From Paludibacterium sp. (GTDB taxonomy: Bacteria; Pseudomonadota; Gammaproteobacteria; Burkholderiales; Chromobacteriaceae), in the NCBI RefSeq assembly GCF_019232825.1, contig NZ_JAFAND010000093.1, positions 1-53,231 on the forward strand: a stretch of 53,231 nt of DNA. Direction: 5' to 3'. Position 1 is the stretch's first letter. Every line of letters starts with the position of its first letter. Under the pieces are notes generated by a model that ran no database searches, was not told where the DNA came from, and saw only the letters and a list, made by a program, of their open reading frames with translations. Made by a program: the position numbers and the translations under genes. Below are positions 30,927-39,616 of the stretch, in pieces.

Positions 30927-32225
30927 TTAGCGCGCGACCGGCAGTTGCGTCCAGCTGGTGGTGTAGCACGGCGACAAGAATGCCCGGCGCATGCGCCAGT
31001 CCTGGCTGAGCCCCTCGGCGGCCAGGCGCAGGGTGCCGTGGCCGTGGCGGCGGTTGATGCTGTCGATGGTTTGCATCAGCCGTTGCCGTTTGCCGTCGGG
31101 CAGCGGCGCGAACAGATCGTACTGCAATCGGTCGGCGGGGCGGATTTCCAGCAGCATGACGCCGGCTTTCTGGTAGGCGTAGCCTTCGCGGTAAATAGCG
31201 GCGAGCGCTCGCGCGGCCGTGTCGACGATGGCGAGCGTGTCGTCGCTGGGCTGGGGCAGGGCCAGACAGCAGTAGTTCCGGTATTGCGGCAGGTCCTGCC
31301 GGTGCGGGTTGGTGCGCAAACTGACGCCGACAAGGTGTGCCACGCCACGCTGGGCGCGTAGCTTTTCCGCAGCGCGCGCGGCGTGATAGGCAACGCTGGC
31401 GCGTAAGGCGTCGATGTCGCCGGTGAGGCGTGAGAAAGAGCGGCTGGACAGAATCGACTGCTTGCCTTGGGCGAAGTCCTCCAGTGGGAGCGATGGCAGG
31501 CCGTTAAGCTCCTGGGCGATGCGCTCGACCACCACGCCGAAGCGGCGGCGCAACCAGGCGGGCTCACGCTCGGCCAGCGCGCGCGGGTGCGTGATGCCAT
31601 GACGCAGCAGTTGCTCGGCCAGCGGCCGGCCGATTCCCCAAATCTCGGTTAATGCGGCCCGTTCCAGTTGGCGGGCCGCGCCGTGCTCGTCCAGCCAGTG
31701 CCAATCGAATACGCCGCGATAGCCGCGCTCTTGCTTGGCCAGATGATTGGCGAACTTCGCCAGTGTTTTGGTGGGGGCGATGCCGACGGCGCAGGGAATG
31801 CCGACGCGCTGCCAAACGGCGCGGCGGATGGCGCGGCCCTGAGTCTGGCTGTCGAATTCGCCGGTCAGGCGCAAGAAACATTCGTCGATGCTATAGATCT
31901 CTTGTTCAGGGCTGAATTCGCCGATGACTTGCATCATGCGCCGGCTGATGTCGCCGTAGAGCGCATAGTTGGAGCTGAACACGGCGACGCCGAGCCGGCG
32001 GAGCGCCGCGCGCAGCGGGTGAAAAGGCGCGCCCATGGGGAGGTCCAGCTCTTTGGCTTCGCGCGAGCGCGCGACGATGCAGCCGTCGTTGTTGGACAGC
32101 ACGACGATGGGGCGGCCGATCAGATCGGGTCTGAAGAGCCGTTCGCAGTTGCAGAAGAAGCTGTTGCCGTCGATGAGCGCGTAGCGCGCCGGCGGCGTGG
32201 CGCGGCTCAGAATTTCTTCACGCAT
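30927..32225 (-). CDS. umuC: DNA polymerase V catalytic subunit UmuC, 432 residues
   Basis: This Y-family polymerase copies damaged DNA in error-prone fashion with UmuD'. The first motif YALIDGNSFFCNCERLF (residues 15-31) and the catalytic YSIDECFL (near residue 111) are intact, as are the little-finger region and the C-terminal extension of about 50 residues. The start overlaps the end of umuD by 19 bases, so the genes are coupled. An alternative start may lie slightly downstream, as the first 12 residues are not typical. Confidence 0.93.
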   Translation of the reverse strand: MREEILSRATPPARYALIDGNSFFCNCERLFRPDLIGRPIVVLSNNDGCIVARSREAKELDLPMGAPFHPLRAALRRLGVAVFSSNYALYGDISRRMMQVIGEFSPEQEIYSIDECFLRLTGEFDSQTQGRAIRRAVWQRVGIPCAVGIAPTKTLAKFANHLAKQERGYRGVFDWHWLDEHGAARQLERAALTEIWGIGRPLAEQLLRHGITHPRALAEREPAWLRRRFGVVVERIAQELNGLPSLPLEDFAQGKQSILSSRSFSRLTGDIDALRASVAYHAARAAEKLRAQRGVAHLVGVSLRTNPHRQDLPQYRNYCCLALPQPSDDTLAIVDTAARALAAIYREGYAYQKAGVMLLEIRPADRLQYDLFAPLPDGKRQRLMQTIDSINRRHGHGTLRLAAEGLSQDWRMRRAFLSPCYTTSWTQLPVAR

Positions 32226-32791
32226 GCCGTCACCACGCCCCAGACGGTCAACTCCCGCCCATCTCGCACCTCGATCGGCGCAAAAGCCGGGTTCTCCGGC
32301 AAAAGCGCCACCCGGCCGTCACGCCGGTAGAGCCGCTTGACGGTGAATTCGCCGTCGACCACGGCCAGCACGATCTGATCGTGCAGTGCTTCGCGACCTT
32401 TTTCCACGACCAGAATGTCGCCCTCGGCGATGCCGGCGCCGATCATCGATTCGCCTTTGACGCGCACCATGAACGTCGCGGGCGCGTCGTGGATCAGGTA
32501 GCGGTTAAGGTCGAGCGTGCTCTCCAGGTAATCGTCGGCGGGCGAGGGGAAGCCCGCGGGCACGCGGTTGCCGTAGAGCGGCAGCTGGCGCGCCGCGGCC
32601 TCTTCGTCCGGACGCCAGGCCTGGACGCCGCGCAGCAGCCGCCGGGTGGCGACGAGCGCGAGTACCGCGTCCTTGTCGATGCGCGGGATGCGCAGCTGCG
32701 TTTGCGGTTCGCCGGCGTCGCAGCGTCCGCTGCCTTGCGGGCGGCCGGCGCCGAGGCGGGCGCCGCCCCGCGGTTTGTCCGATGGCTTCAT
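32207..32791 (-). CDS. umuD: UmuD-type S24 peptidase with an extended N-terminus, 194 residues
   Basis: UmuD is cut by RecA-stimulated self-cleavage to UmuD', the partner of UmuC. The cleavage region reads AGFPSPADDYLE with Ala79-Gly80 in place of the Cys-Gly of E. coli. The Ser/Lys dyad is Ser115 (GESMIG) and Lys152 (FTVKRLY). The N-terminal arm is about 55 residues longer than in E. coli and begins with a basic Gly/Arg/Pro segment (GGARLGAGRPQGSG), as seen in other long UmuD/ImpA forms. I use the ATG at 32791; the frame extends to 32887 but with AT-rich promoter-like codons. Confidence 0.88.
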   Translation of the reverse strand: MKPSDKPRGGARLGAGRPQGSGRCDAGEPQTQLRIPRIDKDAVLALVATRRLLRGVQAWRPDEEAAARQLPLYGNRVPAGFPSPADDYLESTLDLNRYLIHDAPATFMVRVKGESMIGAGIAEGDILVVEKGREALHDQIVLAVVDGEFTVKRLYRRDGRVALLPENPAFAPIEVRDGRELTVWGVVTACVKKF

Positions 32792-32818
32792 GAGGCGATG
32801 GTTGTTGTAAGTAGGTAT

Positions 32819-32843
32819 TTTGATTATTGCATCAAAAATCAAA
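32819..32843. promoter_or_regulatory. inverted repeat upstream of umuD
   Basis: TTTGATT (32819-32825) and AATCAAA (32837-32843) are separated by 11 bases that include a second dyad, TGAT...ATCA (32821-32834). No canonical CTGT-N8-ACAG LexA box is seen nearby, so this may be the operator for a different SOS-type repressor. Confidence 0.3.
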
Positions 32844-32918
32844 TTTGGCAGCTGAATTTCGTGGGATAATGCATTGGCGCTATGCACGGAGGGTGTGCTG
32901 CTTTCCTTCCGTTAGCCA

Positions 32919-32927
32919 TGGTATACT
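32919..32927 (+). promoter_or_regulatory. extended -10 element upstream of tig
   Basis: TG-G-TATACT: the -10 TATACT (32922-32927) has five of six consensus bases and a TG one base upstream. The -35 at the matching distance is poor, which extended -10 promoters tolerate. Confidence 0.45.
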
Positions 32928-33070
32928 GATGGTTTTCGTGGTAGCTGCCGCAATCGCTTGTGGCTGGCGAGATTTGAGCGCAGCGCCCGCCGCCGGATGT
33001 GTCTTTGCCGTCCGATGCCGGCCGGGCTTGTGTCTCGGTTGACTAAACTCGTACACAGTTAGGATTTGAC

Positions 33071-34378
33071 ATGCAAGTACAGTTGGAAACGTTGGGCAGC
33101 CTCGAGCGCCGTATGAATATCGCGCTGCCGATGGACGCCATCGACGCGCAAGTGACCGAGCGCCTGAAGCGTGCGGCACGCAACGCCAAGATCCAGGGTT
33201 TCCGCCCGGGCAAGGCGCCGATGAAGATCGTCGAGATGAACTATGGCCCGCAAATCCGCGAAGAAGTGCTGGGCGAGCAAGTTCAGCAAGGCTTCTACCG
33301 CGCCGTGACCGAGCAAAAGCTGCGCGTGGCTGGCTATCCGCGTTTCGAGCCGCAGGTGGATCAATCCGAGGCGGGTAGCTTCAAGTTCGCCGCGACCTTC
33401 GAGATCTATCCGGAAGTGGCCCTGGGCGATCTGGCTGGTAAAGAAGTCGAAAAGCCGGTTACCCCGGTAACCGACGCCGAAATCGACAAGACGGTCGACA
33501 TCCTGCGCAAACAACGTACCCGTTTCAATCGTGTTGAGCGCGAAGCGCAAGACGGCGACCGCGTCATCATCGACTTCAAGGGCTCGATCGACGGCGTACT
33601 GTTCGACGGCGGCTCGTCGGAAAACTTCCCGTTCGTGCTGGGTCAGGGTCAAATGCTGGCCGACTTCGAAACCGGCGTGCGCGGCATGAAGGAAGGCGAG
33701 GTCAAGACGGTCGAAGTGACGTTCCCCGACGACTATCATGGCAAGGACGTGGCCGGCAAGACCGCTTCCTTCGAATTGACGCTGAAGAACGTGGCCGAAG
33801 CGGTGCTGCCGGAAGTGGATGGCGAGTTCGCCAAACTCTTGGGCGTGGCCGACGGCGACGTGACCAAGATGCGTGACGAAATCAAAAAGAACGTCGAGCG
33901 CGAAGTGAAGCGCCGTCTGCAGTCGCGCACCAAGGAAAACGTCATGCAGGCTCTGCTGGACGTGACCCCGGTTGAATTGCCGAAGTCGCTGGTCGAACTG
34001 GAAGTCGGCCGTCTGCGCGACAAGGCTCGCCAGGACCTGGAAGCTCGCGGCATGAAGATCAAGGACCTGCCGTTCCCGGCCGAACTGTTCGATGAACAAG
34101 CGCGCCGCCGCGTTTCGCTCGGCCTGATCATCTCCGAGCTGGTCGAGGCCAATAAGCTGGATGCCAAGCCGGAACAAGTGAAGGCATTGGTGGCCGAGTT
34201 CGCCGAAAGCTACGAGGATCCGGAAGAAGTCATCGGCTGGTACTATGCGAGCCCCGAGCGCTTGGATGGCCCGACCTCGATGGTCATCGAAGACAATGTG
34301 GTTGAATTTGTCCTGGGTCGTGCCAATGTTGTGGAGAAGGCGCTGGCGTTCGATGAACTGATGGGCAGCCAAGCCTAA
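33071..34378 (+). CDS. tig: trigger factor
   Basis: This ribosome-bound chaperone and prolyl isomerase holds nascent chains. The ribosome-binding loop is FRPGKAPMKIVE (residues about 44-55, with the GFRxGxxP motif), the FKBP-type isomerase domain spans about 150-240 (DGDRVIIDFKGSIDGVLFDG), and the C-terminal arms run to residue 435. The length is typical. The order tig-clpP-clpX-lon is conserved across proteobacteria. AGGA lies upstream of the ATG. Confidence 0.97.
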   Translation: MQVQLETLGSLERRMNIALPMDAIDAQVTERLKRAARNAKIQGFRPGKAPMKIVEMNYGPQIREEVLGEQVQQGFYRAVTEQKLRVAGYPRFEPQVDQSEAGSFKFAATFEIYPEVALGDLAGKEVEKPVTPVTDAEIDKTVDILRKQRTRFNRVEREAQDGDRVIIDFKGSIDGVLFDGGSSENFPFVLGQGQMLADFETGVRGMKEGEVKTVEVTFPDDYHGKDVAGKTASFELTLKNVAEAVLPEVDGEFAKLLGVADGDVTKMRDEIKKNVEREVKRRLQSRTKENVMQALLDVTPVELPKSLVELEVGRLRDKARQDLEARGMKIKDLPFPAELFDEQARRRVSLGLIISELVEANKLDAKPEQVKALVAEFAESYEDPEEVIGWYYASPERLDGPTSMVIEDNVVEFVLGRANVVEKALAFDELMGSQA

Positions 34379-34402
34379 TAAACCAATAACTGGAGATGGC
34401 CG

Positions 34403-35038
34403 ATGATGTCGATGATGGAACCGAAGGGGTTGGGTCTTGTGCCCATGGTGGTTGAGCAGAGCGGCCGGGGCGAGCGCGCCTACGACATCTACTCGCGCCT
34501 TTTGAAGGAACGGATCGTGTTCCTGGTGGGTCCGGTCACCGACGAGTCGGCCAATCTGGTCGTGGCGCAGCTGTTGTTCCTCGAATCGGAAAACCCGGAC
34601 AAGGATATTTCCTTGTACATCAACTCGCCGGGCGGCTCGATCAGCGCCGGCATGTCGATTTACGACACGATGAACTTCATCAAGCCTGACGTCTCGACGC
34701 TGTGTGTCGGCCAGGCCGCCAGCATGGGCGCGTTTTTGCTGACCGCCGGCACGCACGGCAAGCGCTTCGCGCTGCCCAATAGCCGGGTGATGATCCATCA
34801 GCCGTTGATCGGCGGCGGCGGCTTGAGCGGCCAGGCGACCGATATCGAAATTCATGCGCGCGAACTGTTGAAGATGAAGTCGCGCATGAATGAGTTGATG
34901 GCCAAGCATACTGGCCAGTCGATGGAAAAGGTGCAACAGGATACCGAGCGCGACAATTTCATGTCGGCCGATGAGGCGCAGGCCTATGGCCTGATCGATA
35001 AGGTCCTGTCGTCGCGACGCGAAAACGTCAAGGCGTAA
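34403..35038 (+). CDS. clpP: ATP-dependent Clp protease proteolytic subunit
   Basis: The serine protease of the ClpXP machine. Catalytic Ser107 (GQAASMGA), His132 (MIHQP) and Asp180 (QQDTERD) are in place. The N-terminal 15 residues are probably removed by self-processing. The start could be any of the first Met codons (MMSMMEPKG); the first has GGAG 8 bases upstream. It lies 24 bases after tig and 19 before clpX. Confidence 0.97.
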   Translation: MMSMMEPKGLGLVPMVVEQSGRGERAYDIYSRLLKERIVFLVGPVTDESANLVVAQLLFLESENPDKDISLYINSPGGSISAGMSIYDTMNFIKPDVSTLCVGQAASMGAFLLTAGTHGKRFALPNSRVMIHQPLIGGGGLSGQATDIEIHARELLKMKSRMNELMAKHTGQSMEKVQQDTERDNFMSADEAQAYGLIDKVLSSRRENVKA

Positions 35039-35057
35039 CCGCTACGGACACGTGTAA

Positions 35058-36341
35058 ATGGCTGACAAGAACAGTAACGAGAAACTGCTGTATTGCTCTT
35101 TCTGCGGAAAGAGCCAGCATGAAGTCCAGCGGCTGATCGCTGGGCCGCAGGTTTTTATCTGCAACGAATGCGTCGAGCTGTGCAACGACATCATTCGCGA
35201 GGAATTGACCCAAGCCGTTCAGCTGGGCGTCGAGCCGGGCGAAGCGCACAAATTGCCGGCGCCGCAGGAAATCCGCGAAAGCCTCGATCAGTACATCATT
35301 GGCCAGGATCTGGCCAAGAAGACCTTGTCGGTGGCGGTGTACAACCACTACAAGCGTTTGTACACGCAATCGAGCACCGCAGAGGGCAATGACGTCGAAC
35401 TGTCCAAGAGCAACATCCTGCTGATCGGGCCGACCGGCTCGGGCAAGACGCTGCTGGCGCAGTCGCTGGCCCGTCTGTTGGATGTGCCGTTCGTGATTGC
35501 CGATGCCACCACGTTGACCGAGGCCGGCTATGTGGGCGAGGACGTCGAGCACATCATCCAGAAGTTGCTGCAAAAGTGCGACTACGATGTGGAGAAGGCG
35601 CAGCGCGGGATTGTCTATATCGACGAGATCGACAAGATTTCGCGCAAGTCGGAGAACCCGTCGATTACGCGCGACGTTTCCGGCGAAGGCGTACAGCAGG
35701 CGCTGTTGAAGCTGATCGAAGGGACGGTTGCCTCGATTCCGCCGCAGGGTGGGCGCAAGCATCCGAACCAGGAGTTCATTCAGGTCGACACCACCAATAT
35801 CCTGTTTATTTGCGGCGGCGCGTTCGACGGTCTGGAAAAGATCATCCGCCGCCGTTCGGAAAAGGGTGGCATTGGCTTTGGCGCCGAGCTGAAGTCGTCG
35901 GATGACGGCCGTGACGTATCCTCGTTGTTCAAGGAAGTCGAGCCGGAAGACCTGATCAAGTTTGGCCTGATTCCGGAGTTGATTGGCCGCCTGCCGGTGG
36001 CCGCGACCTTGGAAGAGCTGGACGAGGAAGCGCTGGTCACGATTCTGACGATGCCGAAGAACGCGCTGGTCAAACAGTATCAGAAGCTGTTCTCCATGGA
36101 AGGCGTGGAGTTGGAGGTGCGCCCATCGGCACTGCGCGTTACCGCCAAACAAGCGCTGGCGCGCAAAACGGGCGCGCGCGGTCTGCGCTCGATTCTGGAG
36201 CGCGCGCTGCTCGACACCATGTACGATTTGCCGTCGATGACCGACGTCGAAAAGGTAGTGGTGGACGAGAAGGTGATCGAGAAGGGCGAGCGCCCGCTGT
36301 TCATCTATCGCGATGCCGACGACAAGGCGCAGTCGGCTTGA
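35058..36341 (+). CDS. clpX: ATP-dependent Clp protease ATP-binding subunit ClpX
   Basis: This AAA+ unfoldase feeds substrates into ClpP. The N-terminal zinc domain has Cys13, Cys16, Cys35 and Cys38. Walker A is GPTGSGKT at 124-131, and Walker B is in [10 protein letters not shown] near residue 190. The length of 427 is usual. A good Rho-independent terminator follows at 36364. Confidence 0.97.
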   Translation: MADKNSNEKLLYCSFCGKSQHEVQRLIAGPQVFICNECVELCNDIIREELTQAVQLGVEPGEAHKLPAPQEIRESLDQYIIGQDLAKKTLSVAVYNHYKRLYTQSSTAEGNDVELSKSNILLIGPTGSGKTLLAQSLARLLDVPFVIADATTLTEAGYVGEDVEHIIQKLLQKCDYDVEKAQRGIVYIDEIDKISRKSENPSITRDVSGEGVQQALLKLIEGTVASIPPQGGRKHPNQEFIQVDTTNILFICGGAFDGLEKIIRRRSEKGGIGFGAELKSSDDGRDVSSLFKEVEPEDLIKFGLIPELIGRLPVAATLEELDEEALVTILTMPKNALVKQYQKLFSMEGVELEVRPSALRVTAKQALARKTGARGLRSILERALLDTMYDLPSMTDVEKVVVDEKVIEKGERPLFIYRDADDKAQSA

Positions 36342-36363
36342 TGCGCCATAAAGGGTGCTGACG

Positions 36364-36389
36364 AAAAAACCGCCTCCGGGCGGTTTTTT
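36364..36389 (+). terminator. Rho-independent terminator of tig-clpP-clpX
   Basis: CCGCC (36370-36374) and GGCGG (36379-36383) form the stem, flanked by six A and followed by TTTTTT. Confidence 0.85.
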
Positions 36390-36425
36390 ATTCTCTACGT
36401 CAAAAAACTGATTTAGTATGGGGTG

Positions 36426-36453
36426 GTTGATATTTGGTTTCCGCGCCCCATCT
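36426..36453 (+). promoter_or_regulatory. sigma-32 (heat-shock) type promoter of lon
   Basis: GTTGATA (36426-36432), a 13-base spacer and CCCCATCT (36446-36453). The -10 fits CCCCATNT fully and the -35 fits CTTGAAA at five of seven positions. It is 35 bases before the lon start. lon is a heat-shock gene in other proteobacteria. Confidence 0.55.
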
Positions 36454-36487
36454 TTCCTGCAAGAATATCAGAACAAGGTCTGGTGAT

Positions 36488-38899
36488 ATGTCACAAGCCA
36501 CAGAACTCTTGGAAGAAACCGTGTTGCCGCTCTTGCCGTTGCGCGATGTGGTGGTCTCTCCCCATATGGTCATCCCCTTGTTTGTAGGACGCAGCAAGTC
36601 GATCTGCGCCCTGGAAACCGCCATGGACGAAGGTAAGCACATCCTGCTGGTCGCACAGCGATCGGCATCCAAGGATGAGCCTTCGCCCGAGGATCTTTAT
36701 AGCGTGGGCACGGTGGCGACGGTGCTGCAGATGCTCAAGCTGCCTGACGGCACCGTCAAGGTGCTGGTCGAAGGGCGTCAGCGCGCCCGCATCAAGGATG
36801 TGCGCGAGGAAAACGGCTGCTTCGTCTGCACGGTGATGCCCTTGCCGGTCGAGGAAGACGACGGCACCGAAACCGAGGCTATGCGCCGCGCGCTGCTCGC
36901 CCAGTTCGAGCAGTACGTCAAACTGAATAAGAAGATCCCGCCCGAGATTCTGTCTTCGCTGGCGGGCATCGAAAAGGCCGGCCGTCTCGCCGATACCATC
37001 GTCGCTCATCTGCCGCTCAAGCTTGAGCAGAAGCAGGAAGTGCTGGAGATGTTCGACGTTAAGACGCGCTTGGAGCACCTGCTGTCGCAGCTGGAAAGCG
37101 AAATCGACATTCTGCAGGTCGAGCGCCGCATCCGCGGCCGCGTCAAGCGCCAGATGGAAAAAAGTCAGCGCGAGTATTACCTGAACGAGCAGGTCAAGGC
37201 CATCCAGAAAGAGCTGGGCGAGATGGACGAGGCCGGCGACTTCGAGGAGCTGGAGAAGAAGATCCGCACTGCCGGTATGAGCAAGGAGGCGCGCGAGAAG
37301 GCGCTTTCCGAACTCAAGAAGCTCAGCATGATGTCGCCGATGTCGGCCGAGGCGACCGTGGTGCGCAACTACATCGATACCTTGCTTGACCTGCCGTGGA
37401 AGAAAAAGACCAAGGTCAACAAGGACGTGGCCAACGCCGAGGAAGTGCTGGACGAAGATCACTTCGGCTTGGACAAGGTCAAGGAGCGCATTCTCGAGTA
37501 CCTGTCGGTGCAACAGCGCGTCGATAAGCTCAAGGCGCCGATTTTGTGCCTGGTCGGACCACCCGGGGTGGGTAAGACCTCGCTTGGCCAGTCGCTGGCC
37601 CGCGCCACCGGGCGCAAGTTCGTGCGCATGGCGCTAGGCGGTGTGCATGACGAATCCGAAATCCGTGGCCATCGCCGCACCTATATCGGCTCGATGCCGG
37701 GCAAGGTGCTGCAGAACATGACCAAGGTCGGCGTGAAGAACCCGCTGTTCTTGCTCGACGAAGTCGACAAGCTGGGCGCGGACTTCCGCGGCGACCCGGC
37801 CTCCGCGCTGCTGGAGGTGCTGGATCCGGAGCAGAACCACTCGTTCGTCGATCACTATGCCGAGGTCGAATACGACTTGTCGGACGTGATGTTCGTCGCC
37901 ACGGCCAACTCGCTCAACATCCCGCCGGCGCTGCTCGATCGGATGGAGATTATCCGTCTGGCCGGTTATACCGAGGACGAAAAGGTCAATATCGCCCAGC
38001 GCTACCTGGTGCCGAAGCAGGTGAAGGCCAATGGCGTGCAGGAAGACGAGCTGGTGATCCAAGAGTCCGCCTTGCGCGATATCGTGCGCTATTACACCCG
38101 TGAGGCGGGTGTGCGTAGTCTCGACCGGGAAGTGGCGCGCATTTGCCGTAAGGTGGTGACCGGACATCTGCTCAAGAAGGGCGGCGGCAAGGTGACGGTC
38201 AATGCCCGGAATCTGGAGAAATACCTTGGCGTGCGCCGCTTCGATTTCGGCATGGCCGAGGAAGAAAACCGCATTGGCCAAGTGACGGGGCTGGCCTGGA
38301 CCGAAGTGGGCGGGGAATTGCTGACCATCGAGGCGGTGGCGCTACCGGGCAAGGGCAATATCATCCGCACCGGTCAGCTGGGCGAGGTGATGCAGGAGTC
38401 GATCACCGCCGCCATGAGCGTGGTGCGTAGCCGTGCCGCCAGCCTTGGCATCAAGCGCGATTTCTATGAAAAGCTGGACATGCACATTCACGTGCCGGAG
38501 GGCGCCACGCCCAAGGACGGCCCGAGCGCGGGCAGTGCCATGACCACGGCGATCGTGTCGGTGTTGACCGGCATTCCCGTACGCGCCGACGTGGCCATGA
38601 CCGGCGAAATCACCCTGCGCGGCGAAGTGCTGCCGATCGGCGGCCTGAAGGAAAAGCTGTTGGCGGCTTTGCGGGGTGGTATTAAGCACGTTTTGATTCC
38701 CAAGGGGAATGTTAAAGACTTGACGGAAATTCCTGCTAACATCAAAAGCAAGCTCGAAATCCATCCGGTTAAGTGGATTGATGAAGTGCTGACTCTGGCT
38801 CTCGAGCGACAGCCTGAGCCGATCGTAGAGGAGGAAAAGCCCGCAGAAGTCCTTTCCACGGGCGATTCCGGCAAAAGTGTGTCGGTTATGACGCATTAA
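36488..38899 (+). CDS. lon: ATP-dependent protease Lon
   Basis: Domains in order: N-terminal substrate domain (residues about 12-205), coiled coil (about 215-285), AAA+ module with Walker A GPPGVGKT (357-364) and Walker B FLLDEVDK, and the serine-lysine protease with Ser680 (DGPSAGS) and Lys723 (GLKEKLL), one residue off the E. coli numbering. The ATG at 36488 gives the standard N-terminus; the frame extends to 36434 but that would cover the heat-shock promoter. Lon degrades misfolded and regulatory proteins in the cytoplasm. Confidence 0.97.
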   Translation: MSQATELLEETVLPLLPLRDVVVSPHMVIPLFVGRSKSICALETAMDEGKHILLVAQRSASKDEPSPEDLYSVGTVATVLQMLKLPDGTVKVLVEGRQRARIKDVREENGCFVCTVMPLPVEEDDGTETEAMRRALLAQFEQYVKLNKKIPPEILSSLAGIEKAGRLADTIVAHLPLKLEQKQEVLEMFDVKTRLEHLLSQLESEIDILQVERRIRGRVKRQMEKSQREYYLNEQVKAIQKELGEMDEAGDFEELEKKIRTAGMSKEAREKALSELKKLSMMSPMSAEATVVRNYIDTLLDLPWKKKTKVNKDVANAEEVLDEDHFGLDKVKERILEYLSVQQRVDKLKAPILCLVGPPGVGKTSLGQSLARATGRKFVRMALGGVHDESEIRGHRRTYIGSMPGKVLQNMTKVGVKNPLFLLDEVDKLGADFRGDPASALLEVLDPEQNHSFVDHYAEVEYDLSDVMFVATANSLNIPPALLDRMEIIRLAGYTEDEKVNIAQRYLVPKQVKANGVQEDELVIQESALRDIVRYYTREAGVRSLDREVARICRKVVTGHLLKKGGGKVTVNARNLEKYLGVRRFDFGMAEEENRIGQVTGLAWTEVGGELLTIEAVALPGKGNIIRTGQLGEVMQESITAAMSVVRSRAASLGIKRDFYEKLDMHIHVPEGATPKDGPSAGSAMTTAIVSVLTGIPVRADVAMTGEITLRGEVLPIGGLKEKLLAALRGGIKHVLIPKGNVKDLTEIPANIKSKLEIHPVKWIDEVLTLALERQPEPIVEEEKPAEVLSTGDSGKSVSVMTH

Positions 38900-38913
38900 A
38901 AAACAGGTGTTTA

Positions 38914-39005
38914 GCAAATCCTTGCCACAGCAGGGGAGAAAGGGCTTCCTTCGCGTTGTGCTAAATGGCAGAATGCTCCGAAAGCCGCTTGACACAAGGA
39001 TTTGC
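38914..39005. repeat. 11-bp inverted repeat spanning the hupB promoter
   Basis: GCAAATCCTTG (38914-38924) is the exact reverse complement of CAAGGATTTGC (38995-39005). The right arm lies in the spacer of the hupB promoter and the left arm 70 bases upstream, so a bound protein could loop the DNA. Confidence 0.45.
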
Positions 39006-39018
39006 GACTTGTTATAAA
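38989..39018 (+). promoter_or_regulatory. strong sigma-70 promoter of hupB
   Basis: Perfect -35 TTGACA (38989-38994) and -10 TATAAA (39013-39018) with an 18-base spacer. Confidence 0.75.
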
Positions 39019-39074
39019 GCTTGCGGTTTTTATCAACTACCTACGTAGACCGAGAATGACGAAAGGGGACTTAC

Positions 39075-39344
39075 GTGAACAAGTCTGAACTGATTGATGC
39101 TATCGCCGCACAAGCTGACATTTCGAAGGCAGCGGCTGCAAAAGCGCTCGACGGCATGATTGCGTCCGTAACGGAAGCGATGAAGAAGGGTGATACCGTA
39201 ACGCTGGTTGGCTTCGGTACCTTCTATGTTGGCGAACGTGCTGCTCGCAGTGGCCGTAACCCGAAAACCGGCGAAACCATCAAGATCGCTGCTGCTCGTT
39301 CCCCGAAGTTCCGTGCTGGTAAGGCACTGAAAGACGCGCTATAA
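39075..39344 (+). CDS. hupB: DNA-binding protein HU-beta
   Basis: The product is 89 residues and has the HU fold: [20 protein letters not shown] at the start, [18 protein letters not shown] at residues about 46-63, with the DNA-intercalating Pro in RNPKTGE. The start codon is GTG at 39075, with AGGGG upstream. HU bends and compacts DNA. It follows lon, as in many proteobacteria. Confidence 0.97.
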   Translation: MNKSELIDAIAAQADISKAAAAKALDGMIASVTEAMKKGDTVTLVGFGTFYVGERAARSGRNPKTGETIKIAAARSPKFRAGKALKDAL

Positions 39345-39347
39345 TCT

Positions 39348-39389
39348 GACCCTTCCATAAGGGTCGGTCTCGCCCCTCCGGGCGAGACC
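39348..39389 (+). terminator. two tandem perfect hairpins between hupB and tRNA-Val
   Basis: GACCCTT/AAGGGTC (39348-39354 and 39359-39365) is followed at once by GGTCTCGCCC/GGGCGAGACC (39366-39375 and 39380-39389), each with a 4-base loop. There is no T-run. They could partly terminate hupB mRNA or guide processing of the tRNA 5' end, which begins 4 bases on. Confidence 0.5.
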
Positions 39390-39392
39390 TCC

Positions 39393-39468
39393 GGGCGTTT
39401 AGCTCAGTTGGTAGAGCGTCTGCCTTACAAGCAGAATGTCGGCGGTTCGACTCCGTCAACGCCCACCA
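39393..39468 (+). tRNA. tRNA-Val (anticodon UAC)
   Basis: The acceptor arm GGGCGTT (39393-39399) pairs with AACGCCC (39458-39464). The anticodon loop reads CTTACAA, so the anticodon is UAC. The T-arm GGTTCGACTCC is present, and CCA is encoded at 39466-39468. Confidence 0.97.
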
Positions 39469-39472
39469 GGTT

Positions 39473-39549
39473 GGAGCGGTAGTTCAGTTGGTTAGAATAC
39501 CGGCCTGTCACGCCGGGGGTCGCGGGTTCGAGTCCCGTCCGCTCCGCCA
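39473..39549 (+). tRNA. tRNA-Asp (anticodon GUC)
   Basis: The acceptor arm GGAGCGG (39473-39479) pairs with CCGCTCC (39539-39545). The anticodon loop reads CTGTCAC, so the anticodon is GUC. GGTTCGAGTCC is the T-arm, and CCA is encoded at 39547-39549. It is four bases after tRNA-Val, so both are co-transcribed. Confidence 0.97.
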
Positions 39550-39560
39550 GAAGACACACA

Positions 39561-39595
39561 AAGGTGAACGCGCTCTAACGTTCACCTTTTTCTTT
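39561..39595 (+). terminator. Rho-independent terminator after the tRNA pair
   Basis: AAGGTGAACG (39561-39570) and CGTTCACCTT (39579-39588) form a perfect 10-bp stem, followed by TTTCTTTT. Confidence 0.8.
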
Positions 39596-39616
39596 TACAC
39601 AACTAGTTAGGTCGCC

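Noticed and set aside
33059-34936. A 625-codon open frame on the minus strand opposite tig and clpP
   Set aside because: It lies fully over two clear core genes, and its His/Arg/Gln-rich product reflects high-GC antisense codons. No family motif.
39393-39616. Possible attachment site at the tRNA pair
   Set aside because: No integrase, prophage gene or repeat of the tRNA 3' ends was found in the window.
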